From NCBI RefSeq assembly GCF_001021165.1, contig NZ_AZAY01000011.1:1-64000 (forward strand): 64,000 nucleotides of DNA, in the 5' to 3' direction. The stretch comes from Marinitoga sp. 1197 (GTDB taxonomy: Bacteria; Thermotogota; Thermotogae; Petrotogales; Petrotogaceae). Below are positions 16,840-26,333 of the stretch, piece after piece. Every line of letters starts with the position of its first letter. Within the stretch, counting starts at the first letter, position 1. The notes beneath the pieces were generated by a model. It worked only from the letters and a program-made list of their open reading frames with translations. It was not told the DNA's origin and ran no database searches. The translations under genes and the position numbers were made by a program.

Positions 16840-19008
16840 ATGTTATATTACATAATCATCGTACCGTTAATTGCTTTAGGCTTTGCTATGTTTAATTATT
16901 ATTCCGTTTTAAAACTGGATGAAGGTACAGATAAAATGAAAGAGGTCGCCTTGGCTATCAGAGAAGGCGCAAAAACATTTGTAAATCATGAATATAAAAC
17001 TATTGGTATATATGTAGTGTTTATCTCCATTCTTCTTATGATTGTAACAGACATAAATGTTGGCATTGCTTTTATTCTTGGTGCATTAATGAGCGGAAGT
17101 GCTGGATATATTGGTATGAAAATGGCTACATATGCCAATGTAAGAGTTTCAAACACTGCACGAACTACTAAAAATATAGGAAAAACATTGAAAGTTGCTT
17201 TTCAGGGCGGTAGCGTAATGGGATTGTCTGTTGCTGGATTTGCATTATTGGGGTTAATATTGGTTTATATAATATTTGGTATCTGGCGTGGACAATTAAA
17301 TAAGGAAAATATAGTTGTAATAAGAAATTGGTTAGGAATAAGTTATATCCCATTCGCTATGACTGTTTCAGGATATGCTCTTGGCTGTTCCATCATTGCA
17401 ATGTTTGATAGAGTCGGTGGTGGGATTTATACCAAAGCTGCTGACATGGGAGCTGATTTAGTAGGAAAAACAGAATTAAATTTACCAGAAGATGATCCAA
17501 GAAATCCCGCAACAATAGCTGATAATGTGGGAGATAACGTGGGAGATATTGCAGGATTAGGAGCTGATTTACTGGAAAGCTATATTGGAGCAATTATCTC
17601 TTCTGTTGTTTTAGTATTGTACGCTAGTTTTTTAATATCAAAAGATATTAAAGAAATTTCATATATTACAACGTATAAATTATCAACTTATCCTGTTTTT
17701 TTCACAATATTAGGATTGATTGGGGCGATGATAGGAATATTATATGTAATATTTAAAAAGTGTTCTGATAATCCGCATAAGGAACTTAATATTTCGCTAT
17801 TTTCCTCTGCGGCAATTACTATAATTTTAACCTTTTTTTTAAGCGTCTATTATTTAAAAGATTTACCTCAAGACGAATTAAAATTAATGAATTTCAGATT
17901 TGGTGTTTATTCTCCATGGTTATCTGCAATAGTTGGCATTTTTTCCGGTATTATAATAGGTTTATTAGCTGAGTATTATACGAGTGATAAATATAAGCCT
18001 ACAAAAGAATTAGCAAAATTTGCCAAAGGCGGACCTGCTATTGTAATATCAAAAGGTATGGCGTTGGGAATGAAAAGTGTTTTATATCCTGTTTTTATGT
18101 TAATGTTTGGAATCTTAATTGCAGATTATTTTTCCGGTTTATACGGTGTAGCTATGGCAGCAATGGGAATGCTTTCGTTTGTTGCTGCAACGGTTTCTGT
18201 TGATTCGTATGGACCGGTTGCAGATAATGCTGGTGGTATAAGTGAAATGGCAAAATTGGATCCTGAAGTAAGAAAAATTACTGACATGCTCGATTCTGTT
18301 GGAAATACAACTGCTGCAATTGGAAAAGGATTTGCTATTGGATCAGCTGCATTTGCGGCTTTATCATTATTTGCATCCTTTGTTTATTCCCAAATAAATC
18401 CTTCCATGCAGGTAGATTTAAAAAGTTTTTTAAATATAAATCTTTTAAGTCCAAAGACAATAGCAGGCGCATTGTTTGGAGCTGCTTTACCGTATTTTTT
18501 CAGCGCATATTTAATTGATGCTGTGGTAAATGCCGCAGAAAAAATGGTTGAAGAGATCCGCAGACAATTTAAGGAAATTCCAGGATTAATGGAGGGAAAA
18601 AGCAAACCAGATTATAATAGATGTATTAAAATAAGTAGTGATGGCGCATTAAAAGAAATGAAAGTTCCATCCTTAATTGCAGTTTTAACTCCTTTAATAT
18701 CAGGATTCATATTTGGAACAGATTTTGTAGGTGGATTATTGGCAGGAACCACTTTTAGCGGTGTTATGCTGGCAATTTACACAGCAAATTCTGGAGGAGC
18801 ATGGGATAATGCAAAAAAATATATTGAAAATGGAAATTTAGAAGGTGAAGGGAAAGGTACGGATGCTCATAATGCCTCAGTTGTAGGAGATACTGTTGGC
18901 GATCCTTTAAAAGATACTGTAGGTCCTTCCCTTGATATTTTGATAAAAATCATGGCCGTTACTTCATTAATCACAGTTTCCATATTTAAAATATATCATT
19001 TATTCTAA
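16840..19008 (+). CDS. hppA: Membrane-bound pyrophosphatase, K+-dependent, probably Na+-pumping
   Basis: Hydrolyses PPi and pumps cations across the membrane; about 16 helices, 722 residues. The active-site stretch has DMGADLVGKTELNLPEDDPR and NPATIADNVGDNVGDIAGLG; the C-terminal copy has DAHNASVVGDTVGDPLKDT. K+-dependence is read from Ala in GNTTAAIGKG, where K+-independent enzymes have Lys. A Glu in GADLLESYIG sits where Na+-transporting members such as the T. maritima enzyme keep their gate Glu. It is probably monocistronic with a hairpin terminator. A PPi-type phosphofructokinase is encoded about 8 kb away. Confidence 0.95.
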   Translation: MLYYIIIVPLIALGFAMFNYYSVLKLDEGTDKMKEVALAIREGAKTFVNHEYKTIGIYVVFISILLMIVTDINVGIAFILGALMSGSAGYIGMKMATYANVRVSNTARTTKNIGKTLKVAFQGGSVMGLSVAGFALLGLILVYIIFGIWRGQLNKENIVVIRNWLGISYIPFAMTVSGYALGCSIIAMFDRVGGGIYTKAADMGADLVGKTELNLPEDDPRNPATIADNVGDNVGDIAGLGADLLESYIGAIISSVVLVLYASFLISKDIKEISYITTYKLSTYPVFFTILGLIGAMIGILYVIFKKCSDNPHKELNISLFSSAAITIILTFFLSVYYLKDLPQDELKLMNFRFGVYSPWLSAIVGIFSGIIIGLLAEYYTSDKYKPTKELAKFAKGGPAIVISKGMALGMKSVLYPVFMLMFGILIADYFSGLYGVAMAAMGMLSFVAATVSVDSYGPVADNAGGISEMAKLDPEVRKITDMLDSVGNTTAAIGKGFAIGSAAFAALSLFASFVYSQINPSMQVDLKSFLNINLLSPKTIAGALFGAALPYFFSAYLIDAVVNAAEKMVEEIRRQFKEIPGLMEGKSKPDYNRCIKISSDGALKEMKVPSLIAVLTPLISGFIFGTDFVGGLLAGTTFSGVMLAIYTANSGGAWDNAKKYIENGNLEGEGKGTDAHNASVVGDTVGDPLKDTVGPSLDILIKIMAVTSLITVSIFKIYHLF

Positions 19009-19009
19009 A

Positions 19010-19046
19010 TGTTAAATAATTACAAAGTAATTATTTAACAGTTTTT
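19010..19046 (+). terminator. Terminator after hppA
   Basis: A perfect 13-bp AT-rich stem (19010-19022 with 19028-19040), a 5-base loop and then GTTTTT. It separates hppA from the GGDEF gene. Confidence 0.7.
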
Positions 19047-19115
19047 GATTTTGGTTAAAATAAATTCTTTGCATATAGCCCACTGCAAGTGTGCTATCTA
19101 TTGGGAGCGATTATA

Positions 19116-22100
19116 GTGGAAAGTTTTAATGGTTTCTTGAGAGAAACATTGTTTGGAAAAGATTATTTAAAAATAATAAATAACAGAATTTTCCGTGTAA
19201 GAATCACGGAGAGGTTTCTGTTTAATTATGATTCATATTTAAATATATCAAAAGCTTTAGAATCTTTAAATGAATTCGGTTTGATTTTGCCGGAAAAAAT
19301 TGTGTATAATGATGAAAAATACTATATTTATACAGAATATTGGAATGAAGTTCCTATTACTGAAATAAAAATAAATGAAGAAATTTATTATAATATTTTA
19401 TACAGAGTTTATGATATCGTCGATAGACTGACACATTCAATGAACTTTATCATTCCATATATTTACATTGACGATATTTATATTGATGAAACAGATAATA
19501 TTACTTTAATACCTTCTGTTTTTATCCCTAAAAAAAATACCAAGATTATCCTCAATGAAAAAAACGATGAAAATGGTGTTATAAATGTGTTAAAAATTTT
19601 AGCTAAAAAATTGTATAATTTAATGAATGTTAAGAATACAAAAATTGAAAATTTTATAAATACTATAGAAAAAGAATCCTTTGAATGTGTTCATGATTTA
19701 TATACATTATTATTAAATTTCTTTAAACATAAAAAACAATTTGAAAGAATAAAAATACCTCATTTTATAGATAGAGAACTTGAGAGAAGAAAAATTTTGA
19801 GAGCTCTGGGAAAAAAACATATATTTATTTACGGAAATCAACGGATTGGAAAAACTCGTTTAATCAAGTTTATGAACTTCAAGTTTAAAGAGTTAAATTA
19901 CACCATTATTAATGCCCGAAATATAAAAGATATATTTCCCGGATTAAAAATTCCGGAAAACCTAAATATTTTTTACTTTTTAAATCTTATAGAAAATCTA
20001 AGACAAAAAGAAAACAATTTTAAATTGATAATAATAGTGGATGATTACCAGGATATTGATATTAAATTTAAAAATTTCATCGAAGAATTAATAATTAAAA
20101 GTTTTGATTTTCCATTTTCTTTTATATTATTATCACATATTCCCCCAAAAGTAAAATTCGAAAATACTGAATATATTGAATTAAAACCTTTTGATAGAAA
20201 AAAAACTAAAATATTATTAAAAATAATTCTGTCAACGGATTTTTTAAATAAATATCCGGAAATAATTGATATTATATATAACCTTTCAAAAGGATATCCA
20301 GGGAATATTTTTCAGATAGTTAAAGATTTATATACTCTTAAAATAATTGAATTTAAAAATGGTGAATATATTTTTTATCCTGAAAAAATTAAAAATAAAA
20401 AAATAATAGATTTAGCAACAGAAAAAATTTCCAAAATACCAAAAAATATAAAAAATGATTTAAAACTTTTATCCACTTTAGGATTTAGATTCAATCAAAA
20501 AGATATTGAATATCTGGAAAATTTTTTCCACATGTCTTTTGATAAATCAATATTATATGCTCTTGAAAAAGATATATTATTAAAAGAAAATGATGAATAT
20601 AGATTTTTTAATTTAATATATCAAAATTTATTTCACGAAAGTTTAAATCAGAATGAAAAAGTAAAAATACATGTATATCTGTCTCAAAAAAATGAATCTC
20701 TCAAAAAAAAGATATTTCATCTAAAAAATGCAAATAAAGTAAAAAGTGCTATTGCTTTGATCATAAAAGAAATGAAAAAATCTTTATTTAAATGGCAAAA
20801 TTTAAATTTTATAGATTATGGATTTAATGAAATAAAAGATATGACAGAAAACATTCCATTTTCTGCAATTGCTATATATCTTTCTAAAAAATATTTTTTT
20901 AATGAATATAGCGAAGACATGAAACAATATATTGAAAAGATCAGCAAAAGTAAAGTTTATAATTACATTGCTTATTTATTTTTAAAATTCTCTGATGAAA
21001 AAAAATTAAGCGAACTTCTTCTTCAGTGGATAAATGACAAAAAAACATCCGATTATAAAAAAGTATTATACATATATTATTATCTCAGTATAAACTCTTC
21101 AAGTTTAAATAACGAAAAATTCTTTGAATATTATATCAAATTTGAAAAAATCTATTATAGATACAAACATTTATCTAAATTCAAAACTATTAAAGGTATG
21201 ATTTTAAATATGCTTGGAATAAAGACTGAAACTGATTTACCTGAATTATCTTTAAAATATTATAATGAAGCTTTGACAATATCTTTAGAAACAAATTATA
21301 AGAGATTAACACAAATAGTATATGTAAATATTGCTATATTGTATGAAGGTCTAAATTCTAATTTATCAGAATATTATAATAAAAAGGTTTTGGAAATATC
21401 TAAAGAAATAGGGGATTATCATACATACAATAGAATTCTTATTAATATTGCAAATAATAAATTGTATAAAGGAGATATAAAAGATTTTTTCGAATTGATA
21501 AACCGCGCAGAAAATTATTCAAAAATAAATAAAGATCATAACAGTTATATTTTAGCTAATGATATAAAAAATTATTATTTTTTATATGCAAAAGATTATT
21601 CAAACTTAAATAGTAATATAAGAAAAATAGAGAACTATGTAAAAAATAAATCATTTGTATCTACGAGTTTAAAACATATAAAAGATAATATTTTTATTTT
21701 AAAAGCCTTTTTTGATAAAAATAAAACATTGTTAAGCAATAAAAAATATAAAGACTTAATTTCTAAAAATGAATTTTTTCAGAATTTATACAACCTTATG
21801 TTTGAAAAAAATGAAAAGCTCGTTTATAATTCATGGTTATTTTTCAAAAATAATCCTTTAATATATTTAAAAGAAGAAATGGTTAGTTTAACTGCTGAAA
21901 AATTAGCCCGTTATTCATTTAACAGTGAATTTGAAAAATGGGTATTAGATTTAATCGCAGAATTCAAGGATAAAAAACTATCTTTAGCCATGTTATATGA
22001 AGGGTTAGGACTATTTTACAACGTAAAAAATGAAAAATTTAAATCATTAAAATATTTAAGAAAAGCTCAAAAAATTTATGATAATTTATTGATGAAAAAT

Positions 22101-23105
22101 AAATTTGAAGAAATTAACTATTACTTAATCAATCAATTTAAAATCCCAACATTTACTTATGAAGAAATCTATTCTTTAAACTCTAAAATAGAAAGCTATC
22201 ATTACAATAATTTAATTTCAAAGATTCATTCATATGAAAAAATAAACAATTTGATTATAGATTTATTAAAATCTGACTCTCCAAAATATCTGGTCGATAA
22301 AATAGGCGAATATTTAAGAGACGAATATCCTATAAACGAAATATTAATACGTATATTAACCAAAAATTATGAAGTGGAATATAATTTTAATTTTAAAGAT
22401 GAAAACGAATTAAAAGAAGATCAATTTAACACAAAACCTTTAAAATTATCATATATTTCAGATTATAAAGATTACAAATATCATATTTATCTATCAAATA
22501 CAAATATTGAACTTTCTCAAAAAGAAGCTGCTGATATACTGGATAATATAATCATCATTGAAGATGTTCTATATTCAATTCTAGATAAGATTACTCATTA
22601 CGAACACAGCATCGTTGATCCTTTAACTTCTGCATATACAAGAAGATATATGGAAAATAAATTAAAAGAATTATATGGACTATATGAGAGATATAAATTT
22701 GATTTTTCAGTTATTTTAATTGATATAGATGATTTCAAAAAAATCAATGACAAATATGGACATCAAAAAGGTGATGAGATATTAACCGAATTGGTAAATT
22801 CCTTAAAGAAAAATTTAAGAGAATTTGATATGGTTTGCCGATACGGTGGAGAAGAATTTTTAATTATTTTACCAAATACCAATATTAACGATGCTGAATT
22901 GATTGCAAAAAGACTTATAAAAGATATAAATATTGATTTATTAGAAAAAACCAAACTAAACATCACATGTAGTATAGGGGTTTCATCAATTTCCACTACT
23001 ATTAAAGAACCAAAATTAAAAAATATAATAAAAAATGCTGATGAGGCTTTATATAAAGCAAAAAATAGCGGTAAAAATAGAGTAGAGGTTATGAGAGGAG
23101 ATTAA
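19116..23105 (+). CDS. Large signalling protein: kinase-like N-terminus, P-loop ATPase, helical repeats, GGDEF
   Basis: A protein of 1329 residues. Residues 1-150 resemble a degenerate protein-kinase fold (hinge-like YYIYTEYWNEVP, then a loop with no catalytic Asp). A STAND/AAA-type ATPase follows, with Walker A GNQRIGKT (240-247) and a Walker B-like LIIIVDDYQDID. The centre (about 480-1060) is helical and TPR-like (for example PELSLKYYNEALTIS). The C-terminus is a GGDEF diguanylate cyclase with GGEEF at 1244-1248 and an RxxD inhibitory site (REFD) five residues before it, so it should make c-di-GMP. GTG 19116 has a GGGAG site eight bases upstream. The layout recalls PknK-type sensors. No membrane segment is seen, so the signal is probably cytoplasmic. 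Confidence 0.85.
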   Translation: MESFNGFLRETLFGKDYLKIINNRIFRVRITERFLFNYDSYLNISKALESLNEFGLILPEKIVYNDEKYYIYTEYWNEVPITEIKINEEIYYNILYRVYDIVDRLTHSMNFIIPYIYIDDIYIDETDNITLIPSVFIPKKNTKIILNEKNDENGVINVLKILAKKLYNLMNVKNTKIENFINTIEKESFECVHDLYTLLLNFFKHKKQFERIKIPHFIDRELERRKILRALGKKHIFIYGNQRIGKTRLIKFMNFKFKELNYTIINARNIKDIFPGLKIPENLNIFYFLNLIENLRQKENNFKLIIIVDDYQDIDIKFKNFIEELIIKSFDFPFSFILLSHIPPKVKFENTEYIELKPFDRKKTKILLKIILSTDFLNKYPEIIDIIYNLSKGYPGNIFQIVKDLYTLKIIEFKNGEYIFYPEKIKNKKIIDLATEKISKIPKNIKNDLKLLSTLGFRFNQKDIEYLENFFHMSFDKSILYALEKDILLKENDEYRFFNLIYQNLFHESLNQNEKVKIHVYLSQKNESLKKKIFHLKNANKVKSAIALIIKEMKKSLFKWQNLNFIDYGFNEIKDMTENIPFSAIAIYLSKKYFFNEYSEDMKQYIEKISKSKVYNYIAYLFLKFSDEKKLSELLLQWINDKKTSDYKKVLYIYYYLSINSSSLNNEKFFEYYIKFEKIYYRYKHLSKFKTIKGMILNMLGIKTETDLPELSLKYYNEALTISLETNYKRLTQIVYVNIAILYEGLNSNLSEYYNKKVLEISKEIGDYHTYNRILINIANNKLYKGDIKDFFELINRAENYSKINKDHNSYILANDIKNYYFLYAKDYSNLNSNIRKIENYVKNKSFVSTSLKHIKDNIFILKAFFDKNKTLLSNKKYKDLISKNEFFQNLYNLMFEKNEKLVYNSWLFFKNNPLIYLKEEMVSLTAEKLARYSFNSEFEKWVLDLIAEFKDKKLSLAMLYEGLGLFYNVKNEKFKSLKYLRKAQKIYDNLLMKNKFEEINYYLINQFKIPTFTYEEIYSLNSKIESYHYNNLISKIHSYEKINNLIIDLLKSDSPKYLVDKIGEYLRDEYPINEILIRILTKNYEVEYNFNFKDENELKEDQFNTKPLKLSYISDYKDYKYHIYLSNTNIELSQKEAADILDNIIIIEDVLYSILDKITHYEHSIVDPLTSAYTRRYMENKLKELYGLYERYKFDFSVILIDIDDFKKINDKYGHQKGDEILTELVNSLKKNLREFDMVCRYGGEEFLIILPNTNINDAELIAKRLIKDINIDLLEKTKLNITCSIGVSSISTTIKEPKLKNIIKNADEALYKAKNSGKNRVEVMRGD

Positions 23106-23108
23106 TTT

Positions 23109-23948
23109 ATGCTAATAGATTTACATTGTCATAGCACATTTTCAGATGGTACATTATCTCCAAAACAACTTATAAAAAAAGCAAGTAATATTGGAATAAA
23201 AATATTTTCCATTACAGATCATGATACTATTGAAGGCCAAAAAGAAGCTATTTATTTTGCAAAAAAAACTAATTTAAGATACATACCTGGCGTTGAAATA
23301 AATGCTGAATTCCCAACATTAATGGATATACTCGGATATAATATAGATATAAATGACGATTATTTAAACTCATTACTTAAAACAATTTATAACAAACGAA
23401 TCGAAAGAAACAGATTAATGATTGAATTATTAAAAAAAGAAGGTTTTAAAATTGATATCGAAGATCTTGAGGGTATATCGCTATATACAATTGGGAGACC
23501 TCATATTGCTAGAATTCTTTTAAAAAAGGGATATGGAACCTCTGTAAGTCAAATTATAGAAACATATTTAACCAGGGGAAAGAAATGCTATATTGAAAGA
23601 TTTAAGTTTTCACCAAAAAGAACCATTAAAGCTATTAAAAAAGCTGGTGGTTTTGCCGTTCTTGCTCATCCAAAAAAATTAAGATTATCAAACATTCAAT
23701 TAGAATCTCTAATCATTGAATTAAAAGATTATGGACTCGATGGAATTGAATGTTTCCATTACTCAAGTGATCCTCATTATACAAACTTTTTAATTGAATT
23801 AGCCAGAAAAAATGGTTTGTTAGTTACGGCAGGAAGTGATTTTCATGGCTCAAATAAACCCTTTGTTTCATTAGGGCTTTATATTGAAAATTTTGTTATA
23901 CAGGATACTATTAATTATTTTGTTACGAATTATTATAAAAAAAGCTAA
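23109..23948 (+). CDS. PHP-domain phosphoesterase
   Basis: Metal-dependent phosphatase of 279 residues, in the group that includes nucleoside 3',5'-bisphosphate phosphatases (YciV/RNase AM-like). The metal-binding residues are visible: DLHCHSTFSDG at the N-terminus, SITDHDTIEG, PGVEINAE, VLAHPKK and the terminal GSDFHG. It starts 3 bp after the GGDEF gene and may be cotranscribed with it. Its stop codon overlaps the -35 element of the flagellar promoter that follows. The exact substrate is not decidable from sequence. Confidence 0.88.
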   Translation: MLIDLHCHSTFSDGTLSPKQLIKKASNIGIKIFSITDHDTIEGQKEAIYFAKKTNLRYIPGVEINAEFPTLMDILGYNIDINDDYLNSLLKTIYNKRIERNRLMIELLKKEGFKIDIEDLEGISLYTIGRPHIARILLKKGYGTSVSQIIETYLTRGKKCYIERFKFSPKRTIKAIKKAGGFAVLAHPKKLRLSNIQLESLIIELKDYGLDGIECFHYSSDPHYTNFLIELARKNGLLVTAGSDFHGSNKPFVSLGLYIENFVIQDTINYFVTNYYKKS

Positions 23949-23973
23949 ACTTTTCTTTCATTATATCCGATAA
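23946..23973 (+). promoter_or_regulatory. Sigma-28-like flagellar promoter
   Basis: TAAACTTT (23946-23953), a 12-base spacer and TCCGATAA (23966-23973) match the sigma-28 consensus TAAAGTTT-N11-GCCGATAA with one mismatch in each box and one extra spacer base. It precedes flaG and fliD, both late flagellar genes, which fits control by FliA. Confidence 0.75.
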
Positions 23974-24023
23974 TATAATTAGGAAATTTATAGTCAGGAA
24001 AGGATTCCTATGGGGGTGTAATT

Positions 24024-24401
24024 ATGGGAGAAATGAATAGAATAAACAGTGATTTTTCTAGTTTTATAGATTCGCTTACAAAAGATATTGAATTTTCGAA
24101 AAAGAATAATAACCAAGGTGAAAGAAAAAATACTCCAAATGTTCAAAAAAACGTTCGTGATTTATCCAATATAAATATAAAAAAACTTTCAAAAACTATT
24201 GAAGAAAAACTGAACAAATTAAAGGAAATATTTAAAGGTGAAGTAAAATTTGAGGTAAATGATGACGTAAATATGATTATAGTTAAGATTGTAGATAAAG
24301 ATTCAAAAAAAGTAATAAGACAAATTCCTCCGGAAACAGCCGTGAAAATGGCAGAAATGCTTGATAAATTAGAAGGAATTTTCTTAGATGAACGCGCGTA
24401 A
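24024..24401 (+). CDS. flaG: FlaG-family flagellar protein
   Basis: Small cytoplasmic or exported protein of 125 residues linked to control of flagellar filament length. The N-terminal 60 residues are polar and low in complexity. The conserved FlaG core is at the C-terminus: KFEVNDDVNMIIVKIVDKD followed by KKVIRQIPPETAVKM. A GGGGGTG ribosome site precedes it. It lies 15 bp before fliD, the usual partner, and behind a sigma-28-like promoter. Confidence 0.9.
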   Translation: MGEMNRINSDFSSFIDSLTKDIEFSKKNNNQGERKNTPNVQKNVRDLSNINIKKLSKTIEEKLNKLKEIFKGEVKFEVNDDVNMIIVKIVDKDSKKVIRQIPPETAVKMAEMLDKLEGIFLDERA

Positions 24402-24416
24402 CGGAGGTGATTAATA

Positions 24417-26282
24417 ATGAGCGAGAATAGTTATTTGGGTTCTTTCCAATTTGGTGGGATAGCAAGTGGTCTGGACACCTCATCTATAATAGATCAATTA
24501 ATGTCAGTTGAGAGAAAACCACTGGAAAGATTACAGAATGATTTTGAAAAATTACAACTACAACAAAAAGCATGGAAAGAGGTTGATTCCAAACTTAGTG
24601 ATTTTTGGGACTTTCTTACTACATTTAAATTAAAAAGTAATCTTATTCCAAAAAGTGTTCAGGTAAGTGATGAAAATGTTTTATCAGCCACTGCATCAAC
24701 ATCAGCAAGCAATACAAATTTTAAAGTTAAAATTAATTCTTTGTCTTCATCTACATCATTTACGCCTACAAATACATTAGGAAACATACCTGACTTAACA
24801 ACCCAATACTACCAATTAAACGGAAGAACAACTCCAGTTGCTGGTTCATTTACATTAAAGGCTCTTGATTCCTCTGGAAACATAATGGAAAATGTCACAA
24901 TAAACTTTTCTGGCACAGATACTATAGGAGACATAATAAATCAAATAGACGCAAATTCAACATATTTTACCGCTTCACTTAACAATGGAAAATTAAAAAT
25001 TGAAGAAAAAGCCGGCCAGGAAGGGACTGTTTCAAGCATATTGTTAGGTGATTCATCTGATACAAGTAATTTTACAGAAGTTTTTAATCTCGAAGGTTCT
25101 GATTTTGTACCCGGAGGAGCAACAGCAGGATATATAGAAAGCACCGTTCATGCTGGTGCAATAAATACCTCAAAAATATTATCCGACATAAGTTCAGATG
25201 TGTCTTCTGGAATCATAAGAATTAATGGAACAGAAATAACAGTAAGCTCCACAGATACATTAGGCGATTTAATTGCAAGGATAAACGCATCAAATGCTGA
25301 TGTTATAGCATGGTATGATGAAAATGAAGATAAATTGATGATACGAAATAAAGAAGGTGGTCCTCAGTCAATAACAATTGAAGATGGTGATTCAACAGGT
25401 GCAAATAAGACAAATGTATTAGACGATTTATCCTGGATTGATACCAGTGGAAATTATATGGGTACTATTATTCCTGGTACCGCTGCAAATGTTGAAATAG
25501 ACCTGGATGGTGATGGCACTGCTGATTTAACCAAAACCACATGGGGAAATACCGTAGAATATAATAATGTCACATTGAATTTGAAATCAATTTCCTCAAA
25601 TTGGATAGATGTTCAGGTTACTCAAGATGTCGATGCTACTTATGATAAAATTAAAGAATTTGTAGACAAATATAATGAAGTTATAGGTTATATTTATGAA
25701 AAACTAAATGAAGAGGCTGTAAAGCCAGAGAAAGGTGAAACATTGTCTGAAGATGATAAATTAAAAGGTGTTCTGAAAGGCGATGACAATTTACAGAATA
25801 TATTTGATTCATTAAGAAATATGGCTTACGGGGTTATTTCATGGTCTTCTGATGTAAATGCTCAATATAGCTCATTATACGAAATTGGAATAAATTCAGG
25901 AGACGCGGGTGGAACATATGAAAACACCATGAAAGGGATACTCCAAATTAATGAAGATAAACTTAAATCAGCTATTCAAAATAATTCTGAAGAAGTGTGG
26001 AAATTATTTGCATATGAAGATGATAATAATAAAGGCATCGCTATTAAATTCAAAGATTACATATGGAATACTACAAAATTTGGAGGTACAATAGATCAAA
26101 TATCTGGTACTACCGGGACAATAGGACTTGAAATGAGAGATATTGCAAAAAGAATGACTTCATTAATCGATCAGCTTCAAAGAAAAGAAGCTTATTACTG
26201 GCAAAAATTCTCCGCAATGGAACAATCTGTATCCCAAATGCAATCGCAAGGTGCATGGATTACAAGTGCATTTATGAAATAA
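24417..26282 (+). CDS. fliD: Flagellar hook-associated protein 2 (filament cap)
   Basis: Forms the pentameric cap at the filament tip that folds exported flagellin. The N-terminal D0 segment FGGIASGLDTSSIIDQLMSVERKPL is the FliD hallmark. The variable middle contains repeated beta modules (two DTxGDxIxxI segments). The C-terminal segment (IAKRMTSLIDQLQRKEAYY and on to the end) is the second coiled coil. At 621 residues it is slightly long because of the variable domain. GGAGGTGA precedes the start. A hairpin follows directly on the stop codon. Confidence 0.95.
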   Translation: MSENSYLGSFQFGGIASGLDTSSIIDQLMSVERKPLERLQNDFEKLQLQQKAWKEVDSKLSDFWDFLTTFKLKSNLIPKSVQVSDENVLSATASTSASNTNFKVKINSLSSSTSFTPTNTLGNIPDLTTQYYQLNGRTTPVAGSFTLKALDSSGNIMENVTINFSGTDTIGDIINQIDANSTYFTASLNNGKLKIEEKAGQEGTVSSILLGDSSDTSNFTEVFNLEGSDFVPGGATAGYIESTVHAGAINTSKILSDISSDVSSGIIRINGTEITVSSTDTLGDLIARINASNADVIAWYDENEDKLMIRNKEGGPQSITIEDGDSTGANKTNVLDDLSWIDTSGNYMGTIIPGTAANVEIDLDGDGTADLTKTTWGNTVEYNNVTLNLKSISSNWIDVQVTQDVDATYDKIKEFVDKYNEVIGYIYEKLNEEAVKPEKGETLSEDDKLKGVLKGDDNLQNIFDSLRNMAYGVISWSSDVNAQYSSLYEIGINSGDAGGTYENTMKGILQINEDKLKSAIQNNSEEVWKLFAYEDDNNKGIAIKFKDYIWNTTKFGGTIDQISGTTGTIGLEMRDIAKRMTSLIDQLQRKEAYYWQKFSAMEQSVSQMQSQGAWITSAFMK

Positions 26283-26333
26283 ATAATTAATAAATTAAGG
26301 TGGGCAATTGCCTACCTTAATTTATTAATTATT
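26282..26333. terminator. Bidirectional terminator between fliD and ribF
   Basis: A 24-bp stem (26282-26305 with 26310-26333) with a single G.T pair and an AATT loop. It overlaps the stop codons of both convergent genes. The AT-rich outer stem provides a U-rich tail in both directions. Confidence 0.85.
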
